DNA from: Deltaproteobacteria bacterium
Lineage (GTDB): Bacteria > Desulfobacterota > DSM-4660 > Desulfatiglandales > HGW-15
Reading direction: 5' to 3'
DNA length: 15,815 nt
Assembly: GCA_019308525.1 (NCBI GenBank)
Contig: JAFDIC010000043.1
Coordinates: 1 to 15,815 of the forward strand
The notes under the pieces: generated by a model
What the model saw: only the letters and a program-made list of their open reading frames with translations
What the model was told of the DNA's origin: nothing
The model's database searches: none
In this document: piece by piece, positions 1 to 6,735 of the stretch
How positions within the stretch are numbered: position 1 is the stretch's first letter
Layout: every line of letters begins with the position of its first letter
Program-made: the position numbers and the translations under genes

Positions 1-421
1 CATCCACCGCCATACAGGATACCTCACACCCCACCTTCACCCCGGAGCCGAAGAGCCTCAGCACATGGGCGATCACTTCGTCGATCTGGATTGCTCCCAA
101 CTTGTTTTTTACCGCCCTTCCCAGCATCCCGAAGGCATGACCTGCGAAGAGGATCTTGCCTCCGTTCGACTCGATGGTCGAGCGGTTCTCCTCCAGCAAC
201 CGGACTTTGTTTGGCTCCTTGAAACCAACCACCCCTGCGACCACCACGAGGTTGTATCCCTTGAAGATTTCCGAAGCCTTGGCCCCCGTGGCCCCGCTGA
301 AGGAAGCCACCACGACGTCTCCTATATTCAAGGCCTCCGCCCGCTCCTTTGCCAACTCAAGGGCCTTATCGGTATTGTGCGGACCTTTCTTGTCGAAATA
401 GACCGTTCGCGCTTCAATCAA
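1..421 (-). CDS. Pyruvate kinase C-terminal-domain-like protein (COG1751 type), partial
   Basis: The reverse strand reads from a TTG codon at 421 to the window edge with no stop, about 140 residues. It opens IEARTVYFDKKGPHNTDKAL and contains VVVASFSGATGAKASEIF, LVVVAGVVGFKEP and GKILFAGHAFGMLGRAV. This pattern of alternating beta strands and helices is that of the stand-alone pyruvate kinase C-terminal domain family (usually about 190 residues), which lacks the catalytic barrel; its function is not established. TTG is chosen because GGGAGG lies 8 nt upstream and an in-frame TAG sits just ahead of that site, so no ATG or GTG start is available. The C-terminus runs off the left edge. It is divergent from the cysteine-rich gene at 669. 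The family call is from memory of the motif pattern, not a search. Confidence 0.8.
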   Translation of the reverse strand, partial: MIEARTVYFDKKGPHNTDKALELAKERAEALNIGDVVVASFSGATGAKASEIFKGYNLVVVAGVVGFKEPNKVRLLEENRSTIESNGGKILFAGHAFGMLGRAVKNKLGAIQIDEVIAHVLRLFGSGVKVGCEVSCMAVD

Positions 422-489
422 TAGGATAACCTCCCTGCCCTATTCTTCCAACCACCAGAACTTGGAATTTCGTTATGCCTGTTATGAAA

Positions 490-518
490 TCCTTATTTGA
501 AGGCCAATCACATGTCAA
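490..518 (-). promoter_or_regulatory. Candidate promoter for the pyruvate-kinase-domain gene
   Basis: On the minus strand a perfect TTGACA (518-513) is followed after 17 nt by TAAGGA (495-490), a poor match to TATAAT. It points toward the gene starting at 421 and would leave a leader of about 60 nt. It is supported by the -35 box only, so it is a weak prediction. Confidence 0.3.
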
Positions 519-609
519 GAAGATATATCAAATCGGCCATGAATACCAGGTCTTTCAGTGATGTTTCCTGTAACCTTCAGGCAAGGCCTCCAGTAGGGCT
601 TTTCACCTC

Positions 610-638
610 TTGACTTTTTCGAGCGAAAATTCTAGTTT
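610..638 (+). promoter_or_regulatory. Candidate promoter for the cysteine-rich gene cluster
   Basis: TTGACT at 610-615 is followed after 17 nt by TAGTTT (633-638). A better -10 hexamer, TACAAT (638-643), lies 22 nt from the -35 box, which is too far for a standard sigma-70 site. The transcript would start about 20 nt before the ATG at 669, just ahead of the ribosome site AGGGG at 656-660. The position is sensible but the match is imperfect. Confidence 0.35.
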
Positions 639-668
639 ACAATCTCAGTGTATACAGGGGAATATTCG

Positions 669-884
669 ATGCCTTGCCGATATCATCCTGATCGTGAGAC
701 TTATGTTACCTGCCAGAAAATGGAAATAGGTTACTGCCGGGAGTGTTTAGAAAATTGCGAGGCATGCACCGACCCGTGCACCTACTGCAAGTTCAGGCCA
801 CAGTGCATTATCTGGGAACTGTGCCGCAAGAGCGAGAAGAGATACCGCCTGGAAGAGGAGGCAAAGGGCTCGGTCTCCCGGTAG
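669..884 (+). CDS. Small cysteine-rich, probably metal-binding protein (71 aa)
   Basis: I do not recognise a named function. The 71-residue product has ten cysteines and an N-terminal CxxH: C3, H6, C15, C23, C26, C30, C33, C37, C40, C46, C52. The first half (CRYH, then VTC, then YCREC) resembles a B-box-like zinc finger. The second half (CEACTDPCTYC, then QC and LC) could hold more zinc or an Fe-S cluster. The last 20 residues are charged and probably helical. ATG 669 is preferred over an in-frame GTG at 648 because AGGGG lies 8 nt upstream. There is no signal peptide, so it is cytoplasmic. It heads a same-strand cluster with the 58-residue protein and the GAF-HisKA protein, which hints at a sensory or regulatory role; that is inference. 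It is too dense in ordered cysteines to be a chance reading frame. Confidence 0.8.
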   Translation: MPCRYHPDRETYVTCQKMEIGYCRECLENCEACTDPCTYCKFRPQCIIWELCRKSEKRYRLEEEAKGSVSR

Positions 885-992
885 AAGATGAAAGGCGTGG
901 AATCCTGTCCAAACCCGTGACAAAACAGCCAGAGCGACGAGCCCCCCAGACCAAACAACCAAACAAAAGGCAACCTTGCAAAAGGGGATACA

Positions 993-1169
993 ATGTCAGG
1001 TATTGTGCTCAGTTTCTCCGAAAGGGAAGTGATGCAAATCGAAGCCATACTGATGGATGCCGATGCAGATGGCGCCCTGCGCTTCCTGAGGGAAATCATA
1101 AGGCCCAAAATCAGGGCAAAGGGCTCCAGGAACATTGATCCGGACAAGTCCTCAGGTATGATGACCTGA
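993..1169 (+). CDS. Small hypothetical protein (58 aa)
   Basis: ATG 993 to TGA 1167 encodes 58 residues, starting MSGIVLSFSEREVMQIEAIL and continuing MDADADGALRFLREIIRPKI before a basic tail. It is mostly amphipathic helix with an acidic middle (DADADG) and no cysteines or membrane segment. AAAGGGG sits about 6 nt before the ATG, a good ribosome site. The gene lies 108 nt after the cysteine-rich gene and 49 nt before the GAF-HisKA gene, all on the same strand, so co-transcription is likely. Codon use and helix pattern look like a real gene, but no function can be assigned. It may be a partner of either neighbour. Confidence 0.65.
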   Translation: MSGIVLSFSEREVMQIEAILMDADADGALRFLREIIRPKIRAKGSRNIDPDKSSGMMT

Positions 1170-1218
1170 TTTGCTGTACAGGAGAGCAATCTGAAATGGC
1201 AAGGAAAAGGCATCTTAC

Positions 1219-2052
1219 ATGACTTCCCTTTCCAGGCAACTGAAGGAAGCCGAGCAGAAGGTAAGGATCTTACATGAGATAGCGAGATTCGTCTCTTCTT
1301 TGCTTGACTTGCAACTTGTTCTGGATGCCATCGTAGATCTCCTCGTAAAGGAATTCCAGCTCGACACATGCTCTATCCGGCTCCTGGACCCTGATGGCAA
1401 ACTCAGGATAAAGAGCCACAGGGGGCTGAGCAAGGGCTTTGTTGAACAAGCCACCTGTGTCCCCAGCAACCAAACCTATTCCGGGGAATGCTTTCTCACG
1501 GGTCGAATAGTAATCGTCAACAACAGCCAAGAGATTGAGGAAGATGCCTTGAAAAATCGGCTGGTCCGAGAGGACATAAGGTCCTTTGCCGTATCACCCA
1601 TAAAGGTCGAAGGGGAAACCATAGGAGTCCTCGTAACGGCAAGCAGGAGAAAAAACTATTTCCATGAGCGTTTCAACGACGTCATCTATACCATAACCAA
1701 CCAGATCGGGGTTGCCATCAAGATCTCCCGCCTTTATGAAGAGGTGTACCAATTGAATCAAAGATTGGAACAAAAGGTAAGGGAACGCACCGCACAACTC
1801 GAGGAAAAGACCAAGCAGCTCATCAAGGCCGAAAGGCTCGCTACGATCGGAGAAATATCCCAGACAATAGCCCATGAGCTCAGGAACTCCCTTACAGTTG
1901 TGGGGGGATTCGCCAGGAGGCTCTACGAAAAGTCCGGAGAAGACGACCCGAACCGGAAATACATAGTGACCATCATGGAAGAGGTGAAAGTCCTGGAAGA
2001 AAAGGTATCAAACATCATAAACCTGGGGAGTATGGAGCAAGTATCAGGGTAG
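1219..2052 (+). CDS. GAF-HisKA sensor protein lacking the kinase ATPase domain
   Basis: The 277-residue product begins with a GAF sensory domain (about residues 15-170, with SIRLLDPDGKLRI, SYSGE-like TYSGECFLTG and GVLVTASRR), then a coiled-coil linker (about 172-205), then a HisKA dimerisation and phosphoacceptor domain (about 205-272). Its H-box is AHELRNSL with His219 as the expected phosphorylation site. The protein ends at TAG 2050 exactly where the HATPase_c domain (N, G1, F, G2 boxes) should begin, and the 53 bases before the convergent gene do not encode one in any frame. By family knowledge it cannot autophosphorylate alone; it could be phosphorylated in trans, act as a decoy dimer partner, or be a truncation. 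There are no membrane segments, so sensing is cytoplasmic. AAAAGG precedes the ATG by 8 nt, and an in-frame stop upstream fixes the start. Confidence 0.85.
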   Translation: MTSLSRQLKEAEQKVRILHEIARFVSSLLDLQLVLDAIVDLLVKEFQLDTCSIRLLDPDGKLRIKSHRGLSKGFVEQATCVPSNQTYSGECFLTGRIVIVNNSQEIEEDALKNRLVREDIRSFAVSPIKVEGETIGVLVTASRRKNYFHERFNDVIYTITNQIGVAIKISRLYEEVYQLNQRLEQKVRERTAQLEEKTKQLIKAERLATIGEISQTIAHELRNSLTVVGGFARRLYEKSGEDDPNRKYIVTIMEEVKVLEEKVSNIINLGSMEQVSG

Positions 2053-2105
2053 CCCTACCTGGTATTTCCTTCTTGCTTCGTGCTGATCGGGGGAAACTGA
2101 ATGCC

Positions 2106-2993
2106 CTACCACGTTATTCCGTGCGGTAATTGTGGAATCACAGCCAGACCCCCGGCCGGGGGTAACGAAGCGAATTGAGGACAGTAATCCGGCGCATACC
2201 GGTAAGCACGGAATATCCCCCACTTGATCCTCCTGCCTTCAGATGGAGTGGGCCGCACGTATTGCCATACGAGTTCTTGCTTTCGGGTAATTTCCATGAT
2301 GACGCCAGTTTGTCCCTCACAAAGCAGGGTGTTGCCGTTCGGAAGTCGCTGGGCATTGCTGACAAAAGGAGAAAAGTGGTTTCGTCCGTGAACATAGGGC
2401 GCAGGCCCATGATCCTCGGTCTGCCAGACGATCTCGCCTGACTTGATATCCACCTCAATGGCCCGGGACCCGTGGACGTACATGCCATTGTCATAAACGA
2501 GCATGTTCCCTGCACCGGGAAGTCCTTCGGGGATCACGTGGGCCGCATGGGGTCCGCCCATGGTCTTTGGATCCCTGACGTCTCTCATTGTTACCTGTCC
2601 GCGGGCCCTGTCATAATAGGCAACATTTCCCCATCTCCACAGGATATCGCCCGTCTTCTTTTCGACGATGAAGGCGCTGTCCATATGCCTGGAACTGGTC
2701 AATATGCTACCATCCGGCATGGCGTCGATATTGTTGATATGCGACCACTCGGTCCTCGGGTGGAGGGGATTGATCACGTCTATGTCGGGATCAAAGTGCT
2801 CGCTGGCATGCCACTCCCACACAGTGTTTCCTCCAGGATCGATCTCCCTGAAATAGTCGCAGAACATGGACCCGTCGTAATGCTCTGAACCGGGGTCCAG
2901 CGCGACGCAGATCCTTCCTTCTCTCCCGCGGTCAAAGGGCGCTTTCGGGAAGGCATCAATATATGAGATCACGAGCTCGATGTCAACGGCCAT
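2106..2993 (-). CDS. Arylsulfotransferase-like beta-propeller protein, N-terminally truncated
   Basis: The frame encodes PQQ/ASST-like propeller repeats: FREIDPGGNTVWEWHASEH, then PLHPRTEWSHINNIDAMPDG, then KKTGDILWRWGN, GNMLVYDNGMYVHGSRAIEV, NAQRLPNGNTLLCEGQTG and ELVWQYVRP. These match the arylsulfotransferase (AssT) superfamily, whose full members are clearly longer. Here the frame opens in the middle of the propeller: about one third at the N-terminus is missing, and none of the three minus frames between 2994 and 3285 encodes it. ATG 2993 is used; an in-frame TTG exists at 3017 and a stop at 3056. Neither start has a recognisable ribosome site, and there is no signal peptide although true AssT enzymes are periplasmic. 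The catalytic histidine cannot be assigned. It is probably a decaying gene or a stable fragment. The C-terminus looks complete. Confidence 0.6.
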   Translation of the reverse strand: MAVDIELVISYIDAFPKAPFDRGREGRICVALDPGSEHYDGSMFCDYFREIDPGGNTVWEWHASEHFDPDIDVINPLHPRTEWSHINNIDAMPDGSILTSSRHMDSAFIVEKKTGDILWRWGNVAYYDRARGQVTMRDVRDPKTMGGPHAAHVIPEGLPGAGNMLVYDNGMYVHGSRAIEVDIKSGEIVWQTEDHGPAPYVHGRNHFSPFVSNAQRLPNGNTLLCEGQTGVIMEITRKQELVWQYVRPTPSEGRRIKWGIFRAYRYAPDYCPQFASLPPAGGLAVIPQLPHGITW

Positions 2994-3169
2994 TATCGGC
3001 CGGGAGAAATCCGCCAAGAGATCCGGGCGAAAGAAAGTCTTCCTATTCCTGGTTCAAGCCACGGTCCATTTGAAGACCGGGGAACGGAATATCCGCCAGG
3101 AGCAACCTGGCATAAGCGGGAGAGGAAAGTTTGCTTCCTGCCCCTGACAATGCCGGAGAGATCTTTTTT

Positions 3170-3198
3170 TTGCATCTTGACCGACAAAATGGTATGAA
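3170..3198 (+). promoter_or_regulatory. Candidate extended -10 promoter for the flavoprotein-ferredoxin pair
   Basis: TTGCAT (3170-3175) is followed after 17 nt by TATGAA (3193-3198), and a TG dinucleotide one base before the -10 gives an extended -10 element. The 5' leader to ATG 3285 would be about 80 nt. It also lies beside a T8 run (3163-3170). This is a moderate prediction without a known regulator. Confidence 0.4.
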
Positions 3199-3284
3199 TG
3201 ATCCGCCATGTCTCTCGCCAAGCGGATTCTTTCCTCCTTCCGGGACGAGAGGCATACATCCTTTTCAGGCACAGGGAGGACGAT

Positions 3285-4922
3285 ATGGATGAAGAAGTCA
3301 TAAAAGCCGACGTCTTGTGTATCGGCGGAGGTATCGCCGGTCTTATGGCAGCTATAAGAGCAGGTGAGCTCGGCGCCAAGGTCGTTGTTGCTGAGAAGGG
3401 GAATGTCCTTTACAGCGGCTGCGGAAGAATGGGAAATGACCATTTTGAGACTTACGTCCCGGAGGTCCACGGCGAGGACAAGGACGCCTGGATCGAGGAA
3501 CTGCTCAAGACCGCAAAGGGCGAAATCCTCATAAGCAAGGACCTTTTCAGGGCCCAGTTCGGCAAGGCCTTTGATATCGTAAAGCTGTGGAACGAGTGGG
3601 GAATACCCATGAAGTACAAGGGCAAATGGGAATTCGCCGGCCATTCCTTCCCAGGCCACCCCATGACCCACATCAAGTATGAGGGGCGTTTCCAGAAACA
3701 GGTACTTGCCAAGCAGGCAAAGGACAGGGGAGCAAAGCTCATGAACCGGGTCATGGTCTTTGATCTGCTTCGGGAAGGGGACCGGGTTACAGGGGCCATC
3801 GGCATAAAGACCAGGGAGGACAGGGTAGTCCTTTTCCAGGCCAAGGCTATTATCCTGGGGACCGGTAAGTGCTCCAAGCTCTACCCTCCCCTGACCCCCG
3901 GATGGATAGGCAACGACCCCCACGGCAACGTCCAGACCGGCGATGGCAGGGCCATGGCTTACAGAGCAGGCGCAGAGTTGCAGAACCTGGAGATCCCCCA
4001 GAGGCACATCGGTCCCAAGTACTTTACCAAGTTCGGACAGGCCACATGGGTCGGCGTGGTTCGCGACTGGGATGGTAAACCTGCGGGCACCTTTGTGGAC
4101 AAGCCTGACAGAAGATACGGCGACATGATCTGCGAGGTCAACAAGCTCGCACCCGAGCAATACACGAAAGCAGGCAAAGGACCGCTCTACATGGACTGTA
4201 CCGGAATCTCGCAAGAAGATTACGAATACATGATGCATTGGATGGTCCATGAGGGGAACGTTTCACTCCTCGACCACATGGAAGAAGAAGGGATCGACCT
4301 AAGAAAACACCCCATCGAATTCGCGACATACCCCTTGCGTGGTGGAGGCCTCATCGTGGCCAACGAAAGGGCTGAAACAAGCATCAAGGGTCTTTACGCA
4401 GCAGGTGATGAGGCCTTTGGTGACATATCCGCGGCTGCAACCTTCGGCTACATTGCGGGTGAAGCTGCGGCCGACTATTCCCGGGAGGCAGCCCCGGGAG
4501 ACATAGAGAGAAAGCGGCCTGTCATAGATACCAGGGAAAAGATGCTGGATAATCTCAGGGGGAGGGAAAGCGGACCGGACTGGGAGGAAACCACCGTTGC
4601 AATGCAGCAGACCATGCTGGACTACGCCGGTCATGTCCGCAACGAGAGCCTGTTGAAGCAGGGGCTCTTTCACTTGAGGCGTATCAAGGAAAAGGCGCAC
4701 AAGGAGATGGTGGCCCGAAACCCCCACGAGCTTAGCCGCTCCCTGGAGGTTCTGAACATGCTCGACCTGGGGGAAATCACCTTCATAATGGCCCTGGACA
4801 GGAAAGAGACCAGGGGCCTTCATGTGCGGCCGGATTATCCCTTTACAAACCCAACCCTCAACCAGAGGCACATCATCTGCAAGAGGGATGGAAGAAATAC
4901 CATCTACTGGAAACCATACTAA
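3285..4922 (+). CDS. FAD-dependent fumarate reductase/AprA-like flavoprotein
   Basis: The 545-residue product opens with a dinucleotide-binding fold: ADVLCIGGGIAGLMAAIRAG (GGGIAG at residues 14-19, with an acidic residue near 37 to bind the ribose). The C-terminal FAD segment reads IKGLYAAGDEAFGDISAAATFGYIAGEAA. These place it in the succinate dehydrogenase/fumarate reductase/adenylylsulfate reductase alpha superfamily; the segment VLYSGCGRMGNDHFE and the small ferredoxin partner make it nearer to AprA-like than to SdhA. It probably catalyses a two-electron redox reaction on an organic or sulfur substrate that I cannot name. There is no signal peptide or Tat motif, so it is cytoplasmic. The ATG at 3285 is chosen over upstream starts (frame opens at 3198) because GGAGG lies 5 nt before it. 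It is followed 20 bp later by the ferredoxin gene, so the two form an operon and probably a complex. Confidence 0.85.
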   Translation: MDEEVIKADVLCIGGGIAGLMAAIRAGELGAKVVVAEKGNVLYSGCGRMGNDHFETYVPEVHGEDKDAWIEELLKTAKGEILISKDLFRAQFGKAFDIVKLWNEWGIPMKYKGKWEFAGHSFPGHPMTHIKYEGRFQKQVLAKQAKDRGAKLMNRVMVFDLLREGDRVTGAIGIKTREDRVVLFQAKAIILGTGKCSKLYPPLTPGWIGNDPHGNVQTGDGRAMAYRAGAELQNLEIPQRHIGPKYFTKFGQATWVGVVRDWDGKPAGTFVDKPDRRYGDMICEVNKLAPEQYTKAGKGPLYMDCTGISQEDYEYMMHWMVHEGNVSLLDHMEEEGIDLRKHPIEFATYPLRGGGLIVANERAETSIKGLYAAGDEAFGDISAAATFGYIAGEAAADYSREAAPGDIERKRPVIDTREKMLDNLRGRESGPDWEETTVAMQQTMLDYAGHVRNESLLKQGLFHLRRIKEKAHKEMVARNPHELSRSLEVLNMLDLGEITFIMALDRKETRGLHVRPDYPFTNPTLNQRHIICKRDGRNTIYWKPY

Positions 4923-4942
4923 GGAGGCTAAGGAGGAAAACC

Positions 4943-5176
4943 ATGCCACCGGTCATTGATGCTGAGAAGTGCAGCCGATGTGGTAAGTGTGTTGACATAT
5001 GCAGCGAAGATGTATTCTATGGTTCAGAAAAAGGCGAAGTCCCGACCGTCACCTATCCAAAGGAATGCAGCCACTTTGCAGGCTGCGTACACATATGCCC
5101 GGAAGGGGCCATCCGCTTGAGGATTCCCCTCCCCATGCTCCTTGTCTACAAACCGGACAAGGAAGTCGAACCATAG
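4943..5176 (+). CDS. Small ferredoxin partner with 4Fe-4S and probable 3Fe-4S motifs
   Basis: The 77-residue protein has seven cysteines. The first motif, C10-x2-C13-x2-C16-x3-C20, is a classic [4Fe-4S] ferredoxin signature. The second is C42-x5-C48-x3-C52-P, where standard two-cluster ferredoxins have CxxCxxCxxxCP. The x5/x3 spacing is that of the [3Fe-4S] centre in SdhB/FrdB. The C-terminal tail (PLPMLLVYKPDKEVEP) may dock on the flavoprotein. The ribosome site is unusually strong, with two AGGAGG-like copies at 4922-4938, consistent with translation coupled to the flavoprotein gene. It probably carries electrons to or from the FAD of its neighbour, as AprB does for AprA. Cluster identity is inferred from spacing only. 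Confidence 0.9.
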   Translation: MPPVIDAEKCSRCGKCVDICSEDVFYGSEKGEVPTVTYPKECSHFAGCVHICPEGAIRLRIPLPMLLVYKPDKEVEP

Positions 5177-5179
5177 AGG

Positions 5180-5224
5180 GCGGAAAAGGGCAGTGATTTA
5201 GGCACACTTCCGTCGCATTTTTTT
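5180..5224 (+). terminator. Possible rho-independent terminator after the ferredoxin gene
   Basis: A weak stem GCGGAA (5180-5185) with TTCCGT (5208-5213) has an inner GTG/CAC pairing and is followed after four bases by a T7 run (5218-5224). The loop is large and the stem short, so this is a tentative call. Its position four bases after the stop codon is right for ending the two-gene transcript. Confidence 0.3.
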
Positions 5225-5387
5225 GGGAGCATAATACGCAGAATAGCTGCGGCGACTATTGCCAAAGACCCAACCGACCCGGGGGTGGCGACCAGAGAAA
5301 AAGATCTGAGTAGCGTACCCTGCCCTTCTTCTCCCCTCCTGAATTTCAGATTTCTCAAATTAGCTGGGACCGGGGTGATGAGGCTGG

Positions 5388-6611
5388 TCACGGAGGTGTG
5401 CCCGCAAAATCGATCTTTATCCGACCCGACAGCACGTCATCGATGGTGATCTTGTCCTTCTTGAGGTACTCGTCCCCCACCTCCCTGTTGATGATTTTTT
5501 CCTGGAACAGTTTCGTGGTGATATAGGCTCGAAGCATGCGCTTGTCGATCTTGTTGACGGGTGTAAGGGGCCAGCCTGAAACGATTTCCAGTCTCTCTGG
5601 CAACTGGAATACCGCCATACCCTTGTCTTTGAGGTATTGAACGATCTCCTGAAAATCAATCTTTTCTCCCTTCTTCGGTTGAACTACTGCGCACATCTTC
5701 TCCCCCAGCAGCATGTCCGGCATACCGACCGCAGCACAGTTCGCGACCTTGGGATGCTCTTTGAGCCGGTCCTCCACCCCTTCGGGGTATACATTCTCGC
5801 CTCCCCTCAGGATGGTATCCTTCTTGCGGCCTTCGACGACGTAATACCCATCCTCCCTGAGGGACATCAGGTCACCGGTATGGAAAAAGCCTTGATCATC
5901 AAAGGCCAGCCTGTTTTCCACCTCTGCCTTGAAGTATCCCTTGAAATTCAGGGGACCTCTGATGACCAGCTCACCGACCTCTCCCCTCTTGACCTCCCTG
6001 TTCTGGTCATCGACGAGCTTGACCTCCACTTCCGGGTCTTCAATTATCGGCCTGCCGACCGTGTGCATCTGCACCTCCTTGGGGCTGTCCCACCTGGTGG
6101 AAATCTGGGGTCCCTCAGCCATACCGAAAGTGTTGACAAAATTGACACCAAAGGTATCAATGCACCACTCCACTACCTCTGGCCTGGATTTCTGCCCTCC
6201 CGATGCCAGGACCTTGAAGGAGCTCAGTTCGTGGTCTATTTCGAGGCGACGATGGCGGGGCAGGCACATCACAGGGATGGCCCCCAGCCTGTTTAGTGCG
6301 AAAAAAAGGATCAAGAACTCCGTCACGTTGGGGAGCTGCAACAGGAAAAAATCCCCGCTCCCCACCCCTAACTTCGTGAGATGCGTGGCAAGGCGGTTGG
6401 TTTTCTCCTGGAGACCCTTCCAGGTCAACTCCTTTTCCTCGTCCGCCACTGCGAGCCTTTGGGGACGAAGCCGCGCGTTTCGGTCCAGGCAATCGCACAC
6501 GGTGATGTTATGAAAGAACCCCTTTGTCGTATACCTGTTTATTTCCTCCCGGCTAAATGGCTTCCACAGGCCTTTCAATATCTCCCGGTGGGTTTTGCTC
6601 TCATTCGCCAT
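5388..6611 (-). CDS. EntE/AliA-like acyl-adenylate-forming ligase with an internal deletion
   Basis: The 407-residue product matches the 2,3-dihydroxybenzoate-AMP ligase/cyclohexanecarboxylate-CoA ligase branch of the AMP-binding superfamily (about 540-550 residues). The N-terminus is normal through GAIPVMCLPRHRRLEIDH (to residue 127). It then jumps directly to ELSSFKVLASGGQK, which in relatives lies some 130-150 residues later. The P-loop (SGGTTGxPK type) and the following segment are therefore absent, but the frame is preserved. Retained are FGMAEG (162-167), HTGDL (244-248), GRKKDTILRGGENVYPEGVE (261-280) and the lysine region PVNKIDKRML (351-360). Without the P-loop normal adenylation is unlikely. 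ATG 6611 has GAGGAGGGG just upstream. It is separated from livF by a REP cluster, so it may have its own promoter. It could be a pseudogene with an intact frame or an assembly collapse. Confidence 0.8.
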   Translation of the reverse strand: MANESKTHREILKGLWKPFSREEINRYTTKGFFHNITVCDCLDRNARLRPQRLAVADEEKELTWKGLQEKTNRLATHLTKLGVGSGDFFLLQLPNVTEFLILFFALNRLGAIPVMCLPRHRRLEIDHELSSFKVLASGGQKSRPEVVEWCIDTFGVNFVNTFGMAEGPQISTRWDSPKEVQMHTVGRPIIEDPEVEVKLVDDQNREVKRGEVGELVIRGPLNFKGYFKAEVENRLAFDDQGFFHTGDLMSLREDGYYVVEGRKKDTILRGGENVYPEGVEDRLKEHPKVANCAAVGMPDMLLGEKMCAVVQPKKGEKIDFQEIVQYLKDKGMAVFQLPERLEIVSGWPLTPVNKIDKRMLRAYITTKLFQEKIINREVGDEYLKKDKITIDDVLSGRIKIDFAGTPP

Positions 6612-6619
6612 TTCATCCC

Positions 6620-6635
6620 CTCCTCACTGTAGGAG
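6620..6635 (-). promoter_or_regulatory. Ligase ribosome-binding site paired with the adjacent REP arm
   Basis: On the minus-strand transcript the REP arm CTCCT (6635-6631) is followed by a 6-nt loop ACAGTG and AGGAG (6624-6620), the Shine-Dalgarno core for the ligase ATG at 6611. This five-pair hairpin could mask the ribosome site, while the REP palindrome forming its own stem would release it. The pairing is visible in sequence; a regulatory effect is inference. Confidence 0.4.
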
Positions 6636-6653
6636 CAGGCTCCTGCCTGCGAT
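6628..6653 (+). repeat. REP element copy 1
   Basis: A 26-base repeat with head TGTAGGA, stem arms GCAGG and CCTGC, loop CTCCTG and tail GAT. The GTAG head before a palindrome is the hallmark of bacterial REP sequences mobilised by REP-associated tyrosine transposases (RAYTs, IS200/IS605-like). No such transposase is in the window. Confidence 0.8.
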
Positions 6654-6684
6654 TCCCATCCCCCTCACCGCTGTCACCATCAAA

Positions 6685-6709
6685 ATCGCAGGTAGAACCT
6701 GCTCCTACA
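6685..6709 (-). repeat. REP element copy 2 (inverted)
   Basis: A minus-strand copy with head TGTAGGA, arms GCAGG and CCTGC, a shortened loop TTCTA and tail GAT. It faces copy 1, so the two form a BIME-like inverted pair with matching 12-base outer arms (6628-6639 with 6698-6709) able to make one large hairpin. Confidence 0.8.
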
Positions 6710-6735
6710 TGAAGCCTCCCTATCCCCCTCTCCCC

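Noticed and set aside
743..1138. 131-codon plus-strand frame overlapping both small genes
   Set aside because: It overlaps the cysteine-rich and 58-residue genes out of frame, and both of those have better ribosome sites and more natural composition.
1196..1222. Eight-codon upstream frame (MARKRHLT) overlapping the sensor start as ATGA
   Set aside because: Too short to support as a leader peptide; no attenuator structure accompanies it.
2148..2163. Perfect 16-base GC-rich palindrome (ACCCCCGGCCGGGGGT)
   Set aside because: It lies inside the C-terminal coding part of the sulfotransferase-like gene and has no T run on either side, so I do not call it a terminator.
3054..4250. Long antisense reading frame (398 codons) across the flavoprotein gene
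   Set aside because: It lies opposite a strongly supported gene, has no recognisable domain, and reflects codon bias on the other strand.
5146..5391. 81-codon minus-strand frame in the gap after the ferredoxin gene
   Set aside because: It overlaps the ferredoxin 3' end, shows no family motif and has no convincing ribosome site.
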